DNA from: Gamarada debralockiae
Taxonomy: Eukaryota; Ascomycota; Leotiomycetes; Helotiales; Hyphodiscaceae
NCBI GenBank assembly: GCA_002803225.1
Contig: NXFV01001435.1
Span: 1-41,484 of the forward strand
DNA length: 41,484 nucleotides
Direction: 5' to 3'
Below are positions 8,987-20,021 of this stretch, one piece after another (within the stretch, counting starts at the first letter, position 1; each line of letters starts with the position of its first letter). Position numbers and translations under genes: made by a program. Under the pieces are notes generated by a model. It saw only the letters and a list, made by a program, of their open reading frames with translations, was not told where the DNA came from and did not search any database.

Positions 8987-11423
8987 TTATCGTCCGAAGA
9001 CAGTATACATGTTGTCAATCATCCATTGGATCCCCTCAGCACGATAGATATCAAGCTCCGCATATGACAGGTTGGTCACATTAGCGTCAAAGAAAAATGT
9101 TTGCGGGTTATCCAAGGTGTATGCTGGCCAAGTGGGAGCAATAACTAGTACGGGTCAGTAAAGTCCATTCCCTGAAGCCACCCTCCTCTTTCTTCGACTC
9201 CTCCCATGTTAATGACCCCGTAACAAAAAGGATGACCTACCACCACTCAAATTCGGATCCTGATCACTGATGAAAGCAGCCCACATTCTCGTCATCAATC
9301 TCGCAAGGTCCGTATAGCTCTGCGGCTCACCGCCAAACGGATTTGGAAGAAGGTTTTGAGGATATCCAAGTCCATTCGTATTGTCGAGCATGAACGCTAC
9401 TTCTTGGAAATGGGTCGCTCCGACGGTGTTGGGCATACCGTTGACCAGGACATTGAAGAGGTAGGAATAGGAAGTCACGTTTTGTGCTGCCCAGGCTTGA
9501 TTGGTGAGGCGCCTGGAAGCGTGCATAGAGTAGTCTCCTGCTATGGCTGATCATAGAGACTTAGAGTTAGCAGGATGGAGGAAGTAAGAAAAATTGGTGG
9601 ACGAACCTGATGTTCGTTTATACATCAAGCCTAGATCCGCCCCTGGTCTTCCCTGGAAGGTGCCTGGAATCCCAATCTCCGGAATATCAGGATATAAAGC
9701 AAGAAGTATGTTGATGCTGCTATTATCTGGGGTGTAACTTTGTTGAATATACTCAGCAACTTCAGCTGTTGTATTAATGCCACGAGGTCCAAAGGCAGTA
9801 CCTTCGTCGTGATTAGCGCCGATCAGGAAGGGGACTTTCACGAAAGCGCCGGCTTGGAGTTGTAACGTCGGTGACTGTTGAAGGAAGTCTCCATCGATAA
9901 CTGGGAATGTAGACTGGACAAATGTTAGAGATAGGTTCTGGGAAATGGCGGGAAGGAAGGTGGGAGGACTCACTCCAGCGGCTACAACAGAGGAGTTCAG
10001 GACATTGTTGAGAGCTTCGAAGGGGACTTCGCGAAGACATTGGAGTGTATCAGACGCGGTGCTGCAGTTTGTTGCCAGTGTCACGTTGTCGTACACAGAT
10101 TGAGAATAATTGAGCGTCATATCTGCTTGTCATCAGTTGTGTTATTCAACCCGAAAAGGCTCGGCGAGACAATACCTCTACCGAATCTAATCGTGGAACA
10201 CACTCGGTTAGTCACGACTATCCACGTTTTGAAGGACCATACTTACAAGATAGGAGCTCCACTCTCCGCGATTGCACCACGGAACAGTTTGTCATCCCGT
10301 CCACCATAAGCTACGAGCTGTGCTCCAACCGACCCAGCACCTGCACTCTCACCCCAGATCGTCACTTTGGTTGGGTCACCGCCGAAACTCGCGATGTTCT
10401 CCTGGATCCAGTGCAGGGCCAGACTATTTAATGTCAGCTGATTATTTCCTGTCAAACACCCAATCGTCATAAGTTGACGGACCGTTGATCTCGAAGACCC
10501 AGGTTCCCAGCTCCCGCATCTTGAAGTTCCTTCGAGAACAGAAATCCCCAGCCTGTGACACAAAGTTAGCGCCGTACAGTACGATGTGGAGTATTTGTAG
10601 GCACCTGCTAGCCTGTAGTTGATTCCCACGCCGATTATTGGAATGCCTGCTTCAACGGAATTCTGGACGATGAAACTCAAATTGTACCGATGGTCGGCAC
10701 TCCCGCCTTCAACATATCCTCCTCTAGAGAGAATGCATCAATAATCTGCTTGCCAAAGCACGATGTAGTGACCATACCCATGAATCCACTGCACGAGAGA
10801 GAAGTTAGTATTGTTTGATCTACGGGACTCAGGTACCAATGAGCCGAAATATTCACTGAGTGGTTATCACGTGACACACATAACCACAGACTTTGTGCCT
10901 TTTCTGTCTCGCCAATATTGGCCTACACTATCGCATAGGATCTTAGGTACCAAAAGAAATCTACTCACCACTCCAACTGGCAAGGGAATTCCATCGTAGC
11001 CACTCGGACGAATAACGTTTAATGTCAAACAATCCTCGCTCACATAGTTCCCCTGGCTCTCCGTATCAAGCTGTCCCTTCTAATCAGCCATGTTCTCAGT
11101 TGTATAGCGGAGGATATAAGTCAGGAAAGTAGACATACACCATAACCAACACATTCGTATCCATACTCTGTAGCATTCTTCACTCCCACCCAGCTTGCAT
11201 TCACCGCCTCGGGTGCTGCATATCTCAGGTTGTTGACAGGTGGTTGCGCGTAGGGTATGCCGAGGAAGAAATCCTCATTGTAAAATGTATTATGATATCC
11301 ACAATATGTTCCATTCAAAGTATTGGCAGTTGGGCCGCCGCACGATGAAGACGGAACTGTACCGGCAGTAGCGACTTGGCCGTACAATGCCGCGCTTGCA
11401 GCTATGAGAGAGAAAAGACTCAT
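8987..11423 (-). CDS. Secreted type-B carboxylesterase/lipase, multi-exon, one junction out of phase
   Basis: Exons read as 11423-11139, 11079-10969, 10788-10778, 10723-10605, 10552-10483, 10423-10247, about 10122-9974, 9913-9607, 9546-9241 and 9144-8987; about 563 residues. The ATG at 11423 starts a signal peptide ([16 protein letters not shown]). Order of motifs: [48 protein letters not shown] with the nucleophile Ser, NHDEGTAFG with the acid Glu, [12 protein letters not shown] with the His. The family cleaves carboxylic esters, outside the cell here. Odd points: the third exon is only 11 bases, and the GTAAGT donor after 10247 and every AG I can find before MTLNYSQ (10120) leave the frames one base apart. 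The gene may therefore carry a small lesion. Confidence 0.8.
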
Positions 11424-12461
11424 GATGCAAGTGAATGGGAAGCGGCGGAGATTATAGAAGGGTAGCAAGAAAGTGAGGAGAAGTAGGTCGAGAAAGTTTA
11501 CCAGACAGTAGCAGAGTCAACTCATTAATAGTCCGCCCATCACGTCCCATGGGTCCTCAACCGATGAAAGCCCGAAGCCCATTCCCCATGGGTCGTTTTC
11601 TAAGCTCATATCAAGGCACTAGCTCTTGCTTTCTTGAGATGAACCCTTCTTCACCTGTCAAACCCCGTCATGAAGCAGATGAAGCGAGCAGGTTTCTGAC
11701 TCGCTAGACCACAACTCGGGGAAGACCCGGGGCGGGTGACTCTGAAGGCAGTCCACGCCGTCCACGCCGTCCACACTCACCTCAGTGTCATCTCCGTTGT
11801 CCCCGACCTCTTCACCTCCATTCTTGATTTGTGTGGTTTGCCCCGCGCGGTGAATGAGGGGGAAGAGATTGTGGGGAAACAAGTGGCAGGTCGGCTTTAA
11901 GCTCGGCAATCCGAATTCAAAAATTCTGCTCTCAGCAATAGATTTGTCTGCACTTACAAACGATCGCAAGTGCTGGGTTTCGGCCTTACTACGGCGGCTC
12001 CCATTTTTGAGAATGATGCAGGACAAATTGAAGTGACGTTGATTGAGTTAAGGTTTGGTAAGGCGTCGGCATGGGCAGATCTTCGGCACGGCAAAGGTGG
12101 GGAAGAAAGAGCCCAGTATTGAAAGCCGCCACTCACGGAAAATATCAGTATTTTGGCCCCGCATTTTCCATGAGCTGTTGGGCCGTTGTGACAGGCCATT
12201 GTGGCAGTAGCGATGAGCTTGAAAGGCTTGATGGAGTCCCTTCGCTCTCTTAACCTCGTTTCGTACTCTCGGTGCTAATATACAGTACTCGCATCACCAT
12301 GCTACCGAAGCAGGTGATTTCGTCCCCACCCACTTTGTCCAAGTGCCACCTTCCTTTTCACCTCCAAATTTGTAAGCTACTTCGGATCTTGCAAGCCATG
12401 ACAAAATACTGAACAATCCGTGCAGCATCAGGCTTAGCTCTGCCAGTAGCTCCACGCAAAT
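11424..12461. other. Intergenic with a small tandem repeat
   Basis: No gene is supported in the carboxylesterase upstream region. GTCCACGCC is repeated twice and begun a third time at 11751-11777. A minus-strand frame across it (repeating DGV) is a by-product of the repeat. Confidence 0.45.
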
Positions 12462-13523
12462 CTATCTCGAACGGCAAGCAACACCGTCACAGTTCGGCCG
12501 CTCCGGGACATACTTTCTCAACGGCCAGCGATCCTCATTCTGTGTTCCCTGCCACATCAAGAGTCCCCACTCCGTGAGTACTTCCATGACTTTCTCAGAT
12601 CTCTTTGGATCGTTCGCCATGGCCCGAATCGCTCTACAAAAAAACCTCGCAAAGAGACAACCTATAGTCTGGCCTGATCCGCATATTCACTTCAGAGCCA
12701 ACTAAGCCGAGAAGCAGAAATACCCCGTCTCTTGGGTCCGTCGTTCCGGCAGATTGAGTTAACTCCAGAAGCTCTAAGAGAGGCAAGCTCCTCTCTTTCT
12801 GCCAGCGCTCGTACATCAAGATGAGGTAGAAGCGCCACAACAATAGATCCCTGAACGTGAGATCTGTCATGTAGTATGACTGCTTATCCAAATACCTCAG
12901 AATATCAGTCAAGCCGACGAATACAATTTCTACTCTTGCACAAGATGATCCGCAAAGAGACCACACCGATCGGGCAACCATGAATTCTTGCACAACCCAG
13001 ACTCTTGTCCACCAAGGTCGAGTGAGGAATGACATCAAAGCTGAACGCGTGAATGCTGTGAAGTTTGGGCTTTTCCGCCACGCGCTGAGTTTTTCCATGA
13101 CGAATCCGCCCTCGTCTGCCTCCAGACTAAGCCATGCTACAACTATGTCGGCATTCGCATATATCTGACGCATATGGCCCACTTGATGCTTTTTCTCGTC
13201 GTCTTCTTGTTGGTTTATGCAGAGAGCATCAATCCAGAGATGAAAAGGTTCGAGAAGACCTTCCAGCAGACCAGGGACTTGACGGAGTAGTAACAAGGCC
13301 GAGTGCAAGCTCTGCGTGACGAATACTGGACGGCCATTTAGAATAATTTCCTGCTTGTTCTACAGTACACAATATTGACGCTTCGATTCCTCATCGAGCG
13401 TTCCGGGATGGTACATTCGATCGGGGACGCGGAATCAGATGAGGGCATTAGCTTGAATAGGCGTAACGACTTTTGTTGGTACAAGGGCTCGTTCTGGAAG
13501 CTGCAATCCAAAGGATTTGACAT
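12462..13523 (-). pseudogene. HET-domain protein pseudogene (HET2)
   Basis: The N-terminus NEPLYQQKSLRLFKLMPSSD and PIECTIPE (from 13523) is the usual lead-in of one HET subfamily. The expected ALSYVWG block is missing, and the frame changes near 13350-13380. The second part runs ILNGRPVFVTQSLHSALLLL, LWIDALCINQQEDDEKKHQV, WLSLEADEGG, RPWWTRVWVVQEF and DPRDGVFLLLGLV, all classic HET blocks. It then hits a stop in a run of seven T (plus-strand A run 12638-12644). One base fewer there would continue it as RAIRAMANDPKRSEK to a stop at 12462. The central HET part is well kept, so the damage looks younger than in HET1. Confidence 0.75.
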
Positions 13524-14060
13524 TTGGATCTATCCAACCTGCGGACTGTTGAGTTGACGCTGATGCTATATCTTCAGAGCGATGTTCAATCGTAGCTGAA
13601 CTGGATTTCGTGTGTGGAGTACTTCTTCCACGACGCTTTTGAGAAAAGTATTCGAACCAGCAATCCCAAGGGTCCCCTCTGTGAAACAATGGCAAAAGTA
13701 ATACTGACATGGCCGGAAGAAAGCACGATCACGGGGGGTGACGGTGCTTGGATTGGAGTAGCGAAGTGGGAAAAGACAAAGTTCAGCTGAAAACCCCAGC
13801 CACAATGCCAGCCCCTTCAACAAACCCGTACTCGATATCATACTTCGGGTGGAGAAGCATCGTACGCGCGAGAATCACTCCCGTGTAGGCGCTTCGAGGT
13901 TCAGTTGGATGCGTTGCCTGACGTCTTGGACAGCATCTCATACTGTACAATCCAAATCTCTTCGGTGTGTGGTCCAGAAGCCAATTGAGCCATCAAACTC
14001 ACCTCCTCTCCTCTCCCCCGTTCACCCCATTGTATCCACCATCATCTGTACTCTTAACCT
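13524..14060. other. Intergenic, no gene seen
   Basis: Frames on both strands here (13566-13841 minus, 13849-14349 plus) show no family features. The plus frame is antisense to the small membrane protein that follows. Confidence 0.4.
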
Positions 14061-14525
14061 TCACCTCAACCCAAACATCCTTCTTCCCCGTCCCTGTCCC
14101 CATAGCCAAATCCAGGCGCCCCTCACCACATCATACACCACCCAACAGGCCCCTATCACCGTCCCTATGAACGAAACATTCGCAAAAATTTTCGTTACCA
14201 AAACGGTTTTCTTGGCCGACTGTTCGCTGAAGCCGAATTTATTGCGCAGATCTTCTTCGGCATCGCGCGTTATTTTCCTGTCTCTCTCCAAAAAGTCTTT
14301 CAGTAGCTTCGCTAAACAGCTTGATATCTGCGCTGCGGCGACAGGATGAGTTAGGCGGGCTTTCGGCAAGAGTTGAGCTAGTCGAGAAGGGTCCTGCGCT
14401 GTTAAGGTCGGTGGCCAGGGGGGTAGGTAGGTCGACAATTGCGGAGAGTTCGAATCAAGGGAGAGTGTCGAGCGTGCATGAACGCCGTGCGGGTATGAGG
14501 AAGGAGATACATCATAGGTGCGCAA
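14061..14525 (-). CDS. Small hypothetical protein with one membrane segment, start not located
   Basis: Not recognised. The open stretch covers up to 154 residues but has no ATG at its 5' end, so a short upstream exon is likely. Visible: a proline/serine-rich N-terminal part, then a charged helix LAKLLKDFLERDRKITRDAE, then LVTKIFANVSFIGTVIGACW, a hydrophobic segment of about 20 residues, and a basic tail ending GRGRRMFGLR. The helix-plus-anchor layout looks like an organelle or endomembrane protein. Upstream, an overlapping ATG frame near 14520 (MMYLLPHTRTAFMHAR) resembles a mitochondrial leader but is out of frame. Confidence 0.45.
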   Translation of the reverse strand: MRTYDVSPSSYPHGVHARSTLSLDSNSPQLSTYLPPWPPTLTAQDPSRLAQLLPKARLTHPVAAAQISSCLAKLLKDFLERDRKITRDAEEDLRNKFGFSEQSAKKTVLVTKIFANVSFIGTVIGACWVVYDVVRGAWIWLWGQGRGRRMFGLR

Positions 14526-15079
14526 TTCGAGCGCACCTATTCAGGGTTATGCCATATAAGAAGTGGTTTGTGAGTACCGTATGTAGATTTCGATTGAGCA
14601 GAGTTGAGGCGCAGGCCGCTACATGGATCTACAATCACTACGGGGCATGCCCTTAGCTACTAGCCCAGTACCTAACCCCCCTATCTTCAAGATTTTCACG
14701 TACAACTGCAAAGCTTCTCATGCGAACGAATCCATTAAAAGAGCAAGTGCATGGACCTGTCCGCTTCCCAAAGGAAATAGAAACCTACGTTATACACGTA
14801 TTCGAACCTTATCAATGCCTAATTTTAATGTCCCAGTGCTTTCCACCTCCCAGAATGCTAGTCCAACCCGACTTCTGATTTCCCTTTTCTTCGTTGAGCT
14901 TATTCCCATAACTAGCGCCTTCGTATGCCCCTCCAGTATCTCGCATTGCTTTAAAAGCATAACTGTAGTCGTAGTAGTCGAAGTCGTCCCAAGCAAAATA
15001 CACAGAATCACACATTCATACCATACTGGGTATCATCACATGTATTCATACAAGTCCCCTCAAAACGCCAACCATGCCC
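14526..15079. other. Intergenic, no gene seen
   Basis: The 3' flank of SEN2 and 5' flank of the small membrane protein. No supported frame or repeat. Confidence 0.4.
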
Positions 15080-16945
15080 TTAGTCCCGCTGGCGATTCGA
15101 GAGCCATCTCTGCATAACCACCTCCCTGACTTTATACCGTCCCAAAACGCCATCAACGCCAATTTCCTTTTCTGCGCCATCATCCAAAGGCTTCGGAATA
15201 TCCACATAAACCAAAACTAAAGTTTTTCTAACCTGGGTTATGACCCTATTAATACAATGGAACCAGGCCCATGTGCGCTTTTCTTTGCCCCTAACGTAGT
15301 TCTGCAGAAATACATCGCTGGACCAGTAAGGATCCGAGTAGGATGGGAGAATGACGACGGCGAATTCAGCATGTGAAAATACGGGTCCGCGATTGTAGAG
15401 CATGAAATCTACAGCGAACTTCACACCGCCGCGGACGACCCAGCCGAGGGAGCGGAAGTGGTGGTAGACAACGTAGTTGAGCATAAATGGGTCGTCGGGT
15501 GCGAGGCTAGGGTTTGTGAGAGGCGGGAAGTATGAGGATTTGCGGAAGAGGGTGAAGAGCTCTTCGTTCGGGATGGGTAATTTGGTGACGGAGTCAAGGA
15601 TTGTGAGGGCGCCGAGGGAGTAGGAGAGGAAGAAAGCTTCTTCAAGCGTAAGCTGGAAGTGTTCTTGTTCTTCGATTTCTAGAGGTTCTAGTTCGGCTTC
15701 AATGGTTGTGGTGATGATCGTAGCGTGCTCGGGGCTTGGCGGCTCGTTTTGGATGAATGTATTCTTTTCGACGGTGGGTGAGAATCGGACGCTCTTTTGG
15801 CGTTTCATCTTGGGCGTGCCCGGGATTCCGTTGGAAAGTGCAGAGCCATTAGGTGTGAAGTTGCTCGAATGTGCTGTATCGTCGGAATGCACAGACCCAT
15901 TGATCGCTTCATCATTGACGTCTGTGGTTCCATTCATGTATGGCTCTGTAGACTTGGCAGGTCCATTGAGTCCAAGTCCATGCGTTGAGCCATTTCCATT
16001 TACTGTCGAGGCTGGGAATGAGGAGTCTTCAACTGCCTTCACCAAACTGTGGTGCAGAGCCTGAACTCTTTCTTCATGATCCTCCAAGGGAGTAAGCTGC
16101 TTGAAGGAGATGTCTTCGTGCGAATTTGGTAATGCCAAAATTTGTAGAGGACCAACAGGCGCAGCAGAGAAGGAATCATTAAGTGTCTCGAGACTACCAT
16201 CAAAGGGTCCATTAACCTTCGTGCTATACTGCATCAAATCCAACGATGAATTGGGAAGCGACAAGAGCTCCAGTGGACCAACCGGCGATTGGAAGACTTT
16301 GAGCTCTTTGGCCAAGAACTCTCCATCACCATCTGAAACTGTCACAGCGGTGTCATTCTCAATAAGCGTTTCTTCCTCCGTCGAAGTGGCGTCGCCATTA
16401 TTTGCGGTCTCTGCTGCCAAAGCAGCTTCCGCTTCTTCTAGCAGTCTCTGCTCAATCGCCTCTCGTTCTTTTCTCGCCCGCTCCCACTTTGTCTGCTGCC
16501 GTGCAGCTCTTCTTTGTCTCGTAACCTCTTCGCTCGTAGTCTTCCCTTTGTTGCCTTTCCGAGCTTTCTGTCCGCTCATCCAGTTGGGTTCACTTCGACT
16601 TAAGCTTCCCTTTCCATAGAACCCCTGTTCCCACAATCCTCGGATTGACCGGCTGTCTGTGACGTGTACAGACCGAGTTTCCGGAGACCACCACCCATGA
16701 TATGGAGTCTCCAAATGTGAGGATGGAGGATTGATAGTGTGTGACAACCACACGTAGAGGATGTGGAAGAGGGATATGGGATTGTGCGGGACAAGAGTCG
16801 GAAGGGGAAATGTGCGAAGAGGCGCGGGCAATGCATATAGCTTGTTCAGCGTCGCCGCCCGACTCATCTTTGGTTGTGAAGAAGCTTGTGCCGAAGCTCC
16901 GGTAGCTTCAGATTGAGGAATTGGGGTTGGTGTCGTATCTGCCAT
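15080..16945 (-). CDS. SEN2: tRNA-splicing endonuclease subunit Sen2
   Basis: Single exon of 621 residues from the ATG at 16945. It is a catalytic subunit of the tRNA intron endonuclease that cuts the 5' splice site of intron-containing pre-tRNAs. N-terminal blocks: NKLYALPAPLRTFPLPTLVP and a region with SVHVTDSRSIRGLWEQGFYG. A coiled basic stretch RQRRAARQQTKWERARKERE (about 140-175) and a long low-complexity linker follow. The C-terminal nuclease domain has YHHFRSLGWVVRGGVKFAVD, the catalytic Tyr517 in FMLYNRGP, His525 in FSHAEFAV, and a Lys at 554 or 556 in VRGKEKRTW. This matches the Tyr-His-Lys triad of the family. It is longer than yeast Sen2 because of the linker, as usual in filamentous fungi. 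Intact. Confidence 0.95.
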   Translation of the reverse strand: MADTTPTPIPQSEATGASAQASSQPKMSRAATLNKLYALPAPLRTFPLPTLVPHNPISLFHILYVWLSHTINPPSSHLETPYHGWWSPETRSVHVTDSRSIRGLWEQGFYGKGSLSRSEPNWMSGQKARKGNKGKTTSEEVTRQRRAARQQTKWERARKEREAIEQRLLEEAEAALAAETANNGDATSTEEETLIENDTAVTVSDGDGEFLAKELKVFQSPVGPLELLSLPNSSLDLMQYSTKVNGPFDGSLETLNDSFSAAPVGPLQILALPNSHEDISFKQLTPLEDHEERVQALHHSLVKAVEDSSFPASTVNGNGSTHGLGLNGPAKSTEPYMNGTTDVNDEAINGSVHSDDTAHSSNFTPNGSALSNGIPGTPKMKRQKSVRFSPTVEKNTFIQNEPPSPEHATIITTTIEAELEPLEIEEQEHFQLTLEEAFFLSYSLGALTILDSVTKLPIPNEELFTLFRKSSYFPPLTNPSLAPDDPFMLNYVVYHHFRSLGWVVRGGVKFAVDFMLYNRGPVFSHAEFAVVILPSYSDPYWSSDVFLQNYVRGKEKRTWAWFHCINRVITQVRKTLVLVYVDIPKPLDDGAEKEIGVDGVLGRYKVREVVMQRWLSNRQRD

Positions 16946-18586
16946 GGTGAGGAGACGATGCTATCGCAGCTTCATGTCGAGTTTCTGTGTAATTCTCAGT
17001 GTCAGCGTGTAACTTGCGTTAAGATCCAGCGACTGTATGAAAAGATTGAATTGTGTGCAATGCTCAGATACCGTTGTAGTCTTCTCAGAGAGAATTGAGC
17101 CAACATTGAAGAAGGACATAAAGTCAGAGTCATTCTCCTAAGCATCGAAATGTGTCATCACTGCATGCAAAGCCCGTATAGGACTGGCCGTCGAACCATT
17201 AAATGAAAACAGGCAGGTACTTACAGCTTCTGGAGTTCTTCTCGTGGGTGTCGAGAAGAGGTCGTTGGTGAAAGCATCAGATGTTGGTTTTGAGGTTCAT
17301 CTTTTCTTCTTTCTCGAGCGAAAAATACTTCGGTGACAGGTGCGAGAAAACCCGAGACGCATCACGTGTTTGCAACAGCCTCGCTGAATTCTGCGGATTT
17401 TTCTCGCGTTTTACAAGACCAGGACTTGAAGAAACATTCGATTTGAAGATCAGCATAGACCTTCTGTTTCTTAGATATCATGTCCGTCGCCTAGAATGAA
17501 GTCCTGGGTGAATGGCAAACAGTTTCGGTTGGGGAAAAGGTCTTGCAGCTTTGGTTGACGGCTGTGGCTTGTCCTGAAGGGTTTGGTGAACATCAAGGGA
17601 AAGGAAGTTTAAGCTGAGCTAGATATCAAGGTTGTGGAAGACCATGGGGAGGAGAAACGAAATAGGAAAGATGTTGAAGCCAGAGATGGAGTTGGTGGCC
17701 AGGAGATCAGGTTGATCGGTGTGGTGATAGCAACGTATTCCCGCGTGCTTTTTATCATACATTGTTCCCCTGTTTATTCCGTCTTTGGCCATGTCCTGCC
17801 CTGAAAGCATTGCCAGCCTCTGTTCCTGACCGAACATAAAAGGCGCCTGAAAAGACTTTCAACTTTTCCCTGCTGCAGAAGTTATTTGCTTTTGAATTCA
17901 ATCTTTCACATCCTCGGACAATCTCGGATTCAACCTGCACATCCCGCGCTCATCCCTTTGTCCTTCCCACTCAGCCAGACTCAAAACTTTCTCTCGATGT
18001 CAATGCCTTGGTCGAACTGAAGCATCACCAGTCAACCAGCCCATTTCCCAGTTCCTCCCCCTTGTGGTCTGTCAATGAGCCCCCTGGTATCTCACAAATG
18101 GGTGGAGTCGGGCATCATGAGGTAGCATGGCAGCACACGTGATCTGCACCTGCAGCCTACGTGGGCCAACGATGCACCACGAGGCTGAAATACAGTACCC
18201 TGATTTACTTACTCTTGTTCCTGCAACACCCGTGCCCAGAGTTAGTGCTGCAAGTACATGTTCAGCGATTGGAAGACCATGATCAGATTTTGCTTCTTTC
18301 AGGAAATGTTGCAGGAGGGTATTGTTGGGTGCAGATGCAGACGTTGAGGGACCCTATCGTATTGAGAATTTCTTCTTTGATATCATCACTTATCGGAAAT
18401 CCTGCCATTGGGTTGAAACAGTGGAGATCCGGATCAACCCAACTGGTATGGGTGGGTGAGGATATATCGAGGAATATATCCAGGCAGCCTTGTCCCTTTG
18501 CCGGATTTCCAGACAATTTTTTCTCCAGTACTCAATTCTCCAATTGAACAGTACCACGCATATCAATTCGAAATTCCAAGTTGAGA
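16946..18586. other. Intergenic between divergent genes, no gene seen
   Basis: About 1.6 kb separates the SEN2 start (minus) from the hypothetical gene (plus). The short frames at 17281-17499, 17619-17940 and 18161-18547 have no family features. It probably holds both promoters and 5' leaders. Confidence 0.45.
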
Positions 18587-19463
18587 ATGTCAAGGCCGAA
18601 AACCGTCAAGTCCAAATCCAGGTCGAAAACTCCTACTTCGGAGAGGAAACCAGCAGCCGATTCCAAATCTGCAGCGAAAACCGCTGCGCCCGACGCTGCG
18701 CCCGACCAGAAAGCGCAACCAGAACACCGAGTAGAAGCCCACAAGGAACCCCCAGCGAAAGAACAACCATGGTCGGAATGGCTATGGTATGATGAAGGGC
18801 AATTGTGCTATCGAGGGAGAAAGGATTCGAAAGGTTCGTCGAGATTTAATTGCTTGAAGGTCCCAATTTGTTGACAGGAACCACTGCAGGGGAATGGGAA
18901 TACGAATTCGAACCGCTGAAGCCACTAGAGAAGGAACGTCCTTACACACCACCAAGGGAAGAACCTATTGAGTATTTGATCGAGGAGTTGAAAATTATCT
19001 GGGAGCCAAGACCAATTGAGGTGCCGGATGGATATTTGGCGACAGTGACGGCTGCTTCGGCGAATAACCCTTCAAAGTCAGCTGGCGATGGAAAGAAGAG
19101 TGTGCCAAAAGTGAAAGGGATAGTCGAGGAAGAGGACTCGACAGAAGATAAAGAGGAAAAGGTGCAGCTGATCTGCGAGAGAGTGGTTGTGGATACGTTT
19201 ACTGATTTGATTCCAGACATCGACGGGAGATGAAAAGGAATCAAATGTCTCTGCCTCAAAGAAGCGTGAGTGTGAAGGAATCCGTAACATGGCCTCTGAC
19301 TGACCCTGGACTAGCTGAGAAGCATGAGAAACACAAGAAGGAAAAGCACACAGAGAAAAGAGGGAGGCAGCTTGAAAGGAAGCACTTCAATCAGAAGGAA
19401 AGGAAAGAAAAAGTTGAAGGGTGGAGAAGGGGCTTGGAGCAATATCATACGTTTGTCTTGTGA
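18587..19463 (+). CDS. Hypothetical lysine-rich protein, four exons
   Basis: Exons 18587-18833, 18878-19161, 19217-19265 and 19315-19463 join into 242 residues with every phase matching. Introns are 44, 55 and 49 bases; the last is GTGAGT...CTGAC...CTAG. Not a named family. The N-terminus is basic and Ser/Lys/Ala-rich (MSRPKTVKSKSRSKTPTSER). The middle has WSEWLWYDEGQLCYRGRKDS and EWEYEFEPL, a Trp/Tyr-rich motif of a kind I have seen in fungal hypothetical proteins. Then comes an acidic patch EEEDSTEDKEEK and a very basic end (EKHEKHKKEKHTEKRGRQ) finishing WRRGLEQYHTFVL. The composition suggests a nuclear or nucleic-acid-associated protein, but that is inference. Without the last two introns the frame would stop at 19233. 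Confidence 0.65.
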
Positions 19464-20021
19464 AGGTTGGTTTCTCTCGTGATCAGAACCCCTTGCGCCT
19501 TCATATTAAGACATGTTCCTCATCCAGCAAACAGAATGGAAATGGAATTAACTGCTCAGCTTCGCGTGCAAGTTACCACGTGTGTCGACTTGCTCTGAAC
19601 ATCAATGATGACCACACAGACCTGTGAAGCTTTATGTAATCTTCGGTGAGCTTGAAAGGGTTCCCTGTTGTCTAGAGAGTCATCTTCGAAGGCATTCCAC
19701 TGGTGTCGGAGGTTTGTTTATCTCGCTTCGACCCTCAGTCACTTTTTCAACTTCGTCAACTTCCCCAACCACTTCCCATAAATCCACAAACCACACTCTC
19801 ATGGAATTCCAATACTTTATTAATGAAATATTTTGATTTTGGAACTGTGTTGATACTCTATCAGCAACCTTTTCCTTGATTGACGCCCCTTTTGGCGCTC
19901 CCAGGCAGCAATTTGACACAGACGCGTTGCCAACTGCCTGAATCTGTCGCAACACGTTCAACTTCACATGAACCAGACTCTGATGAGCGGCGATACTTGA
20001 GCCTGCAGACAAGTTCCAATC
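19464..20021. other. Intergenic, no gene seen
   Basis: Between two plus-strand genes; no supported frame. Confidence 0.4.

Noticed and set aside
6880..11423. A biosynthetic gene cluster around the epoxide hydrolase and esterase
   Set aside because: No core synthase, cluster-specific transporter or transcription factor is present; two hydrolases side by side are not enough.
12634..13308. HET2 as a functional short HET protein
   Set aside because: The ALSYVWG block and the normal C-terminus are missing, and the lead-in sequence is present but out of frame upstream.
13849..14349. A 166-codon plus-strand frame
   Set aside because: Low-complexity Ser/Pro/Thr text opposite the small membrane protein; probably a shadow.
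19680..20012. A 110-codon minus-strand frame upstream of the 2EXR gene
   Set aside because: No family features, and it overlaps the likely promoter and leader of the plus-strand gene.
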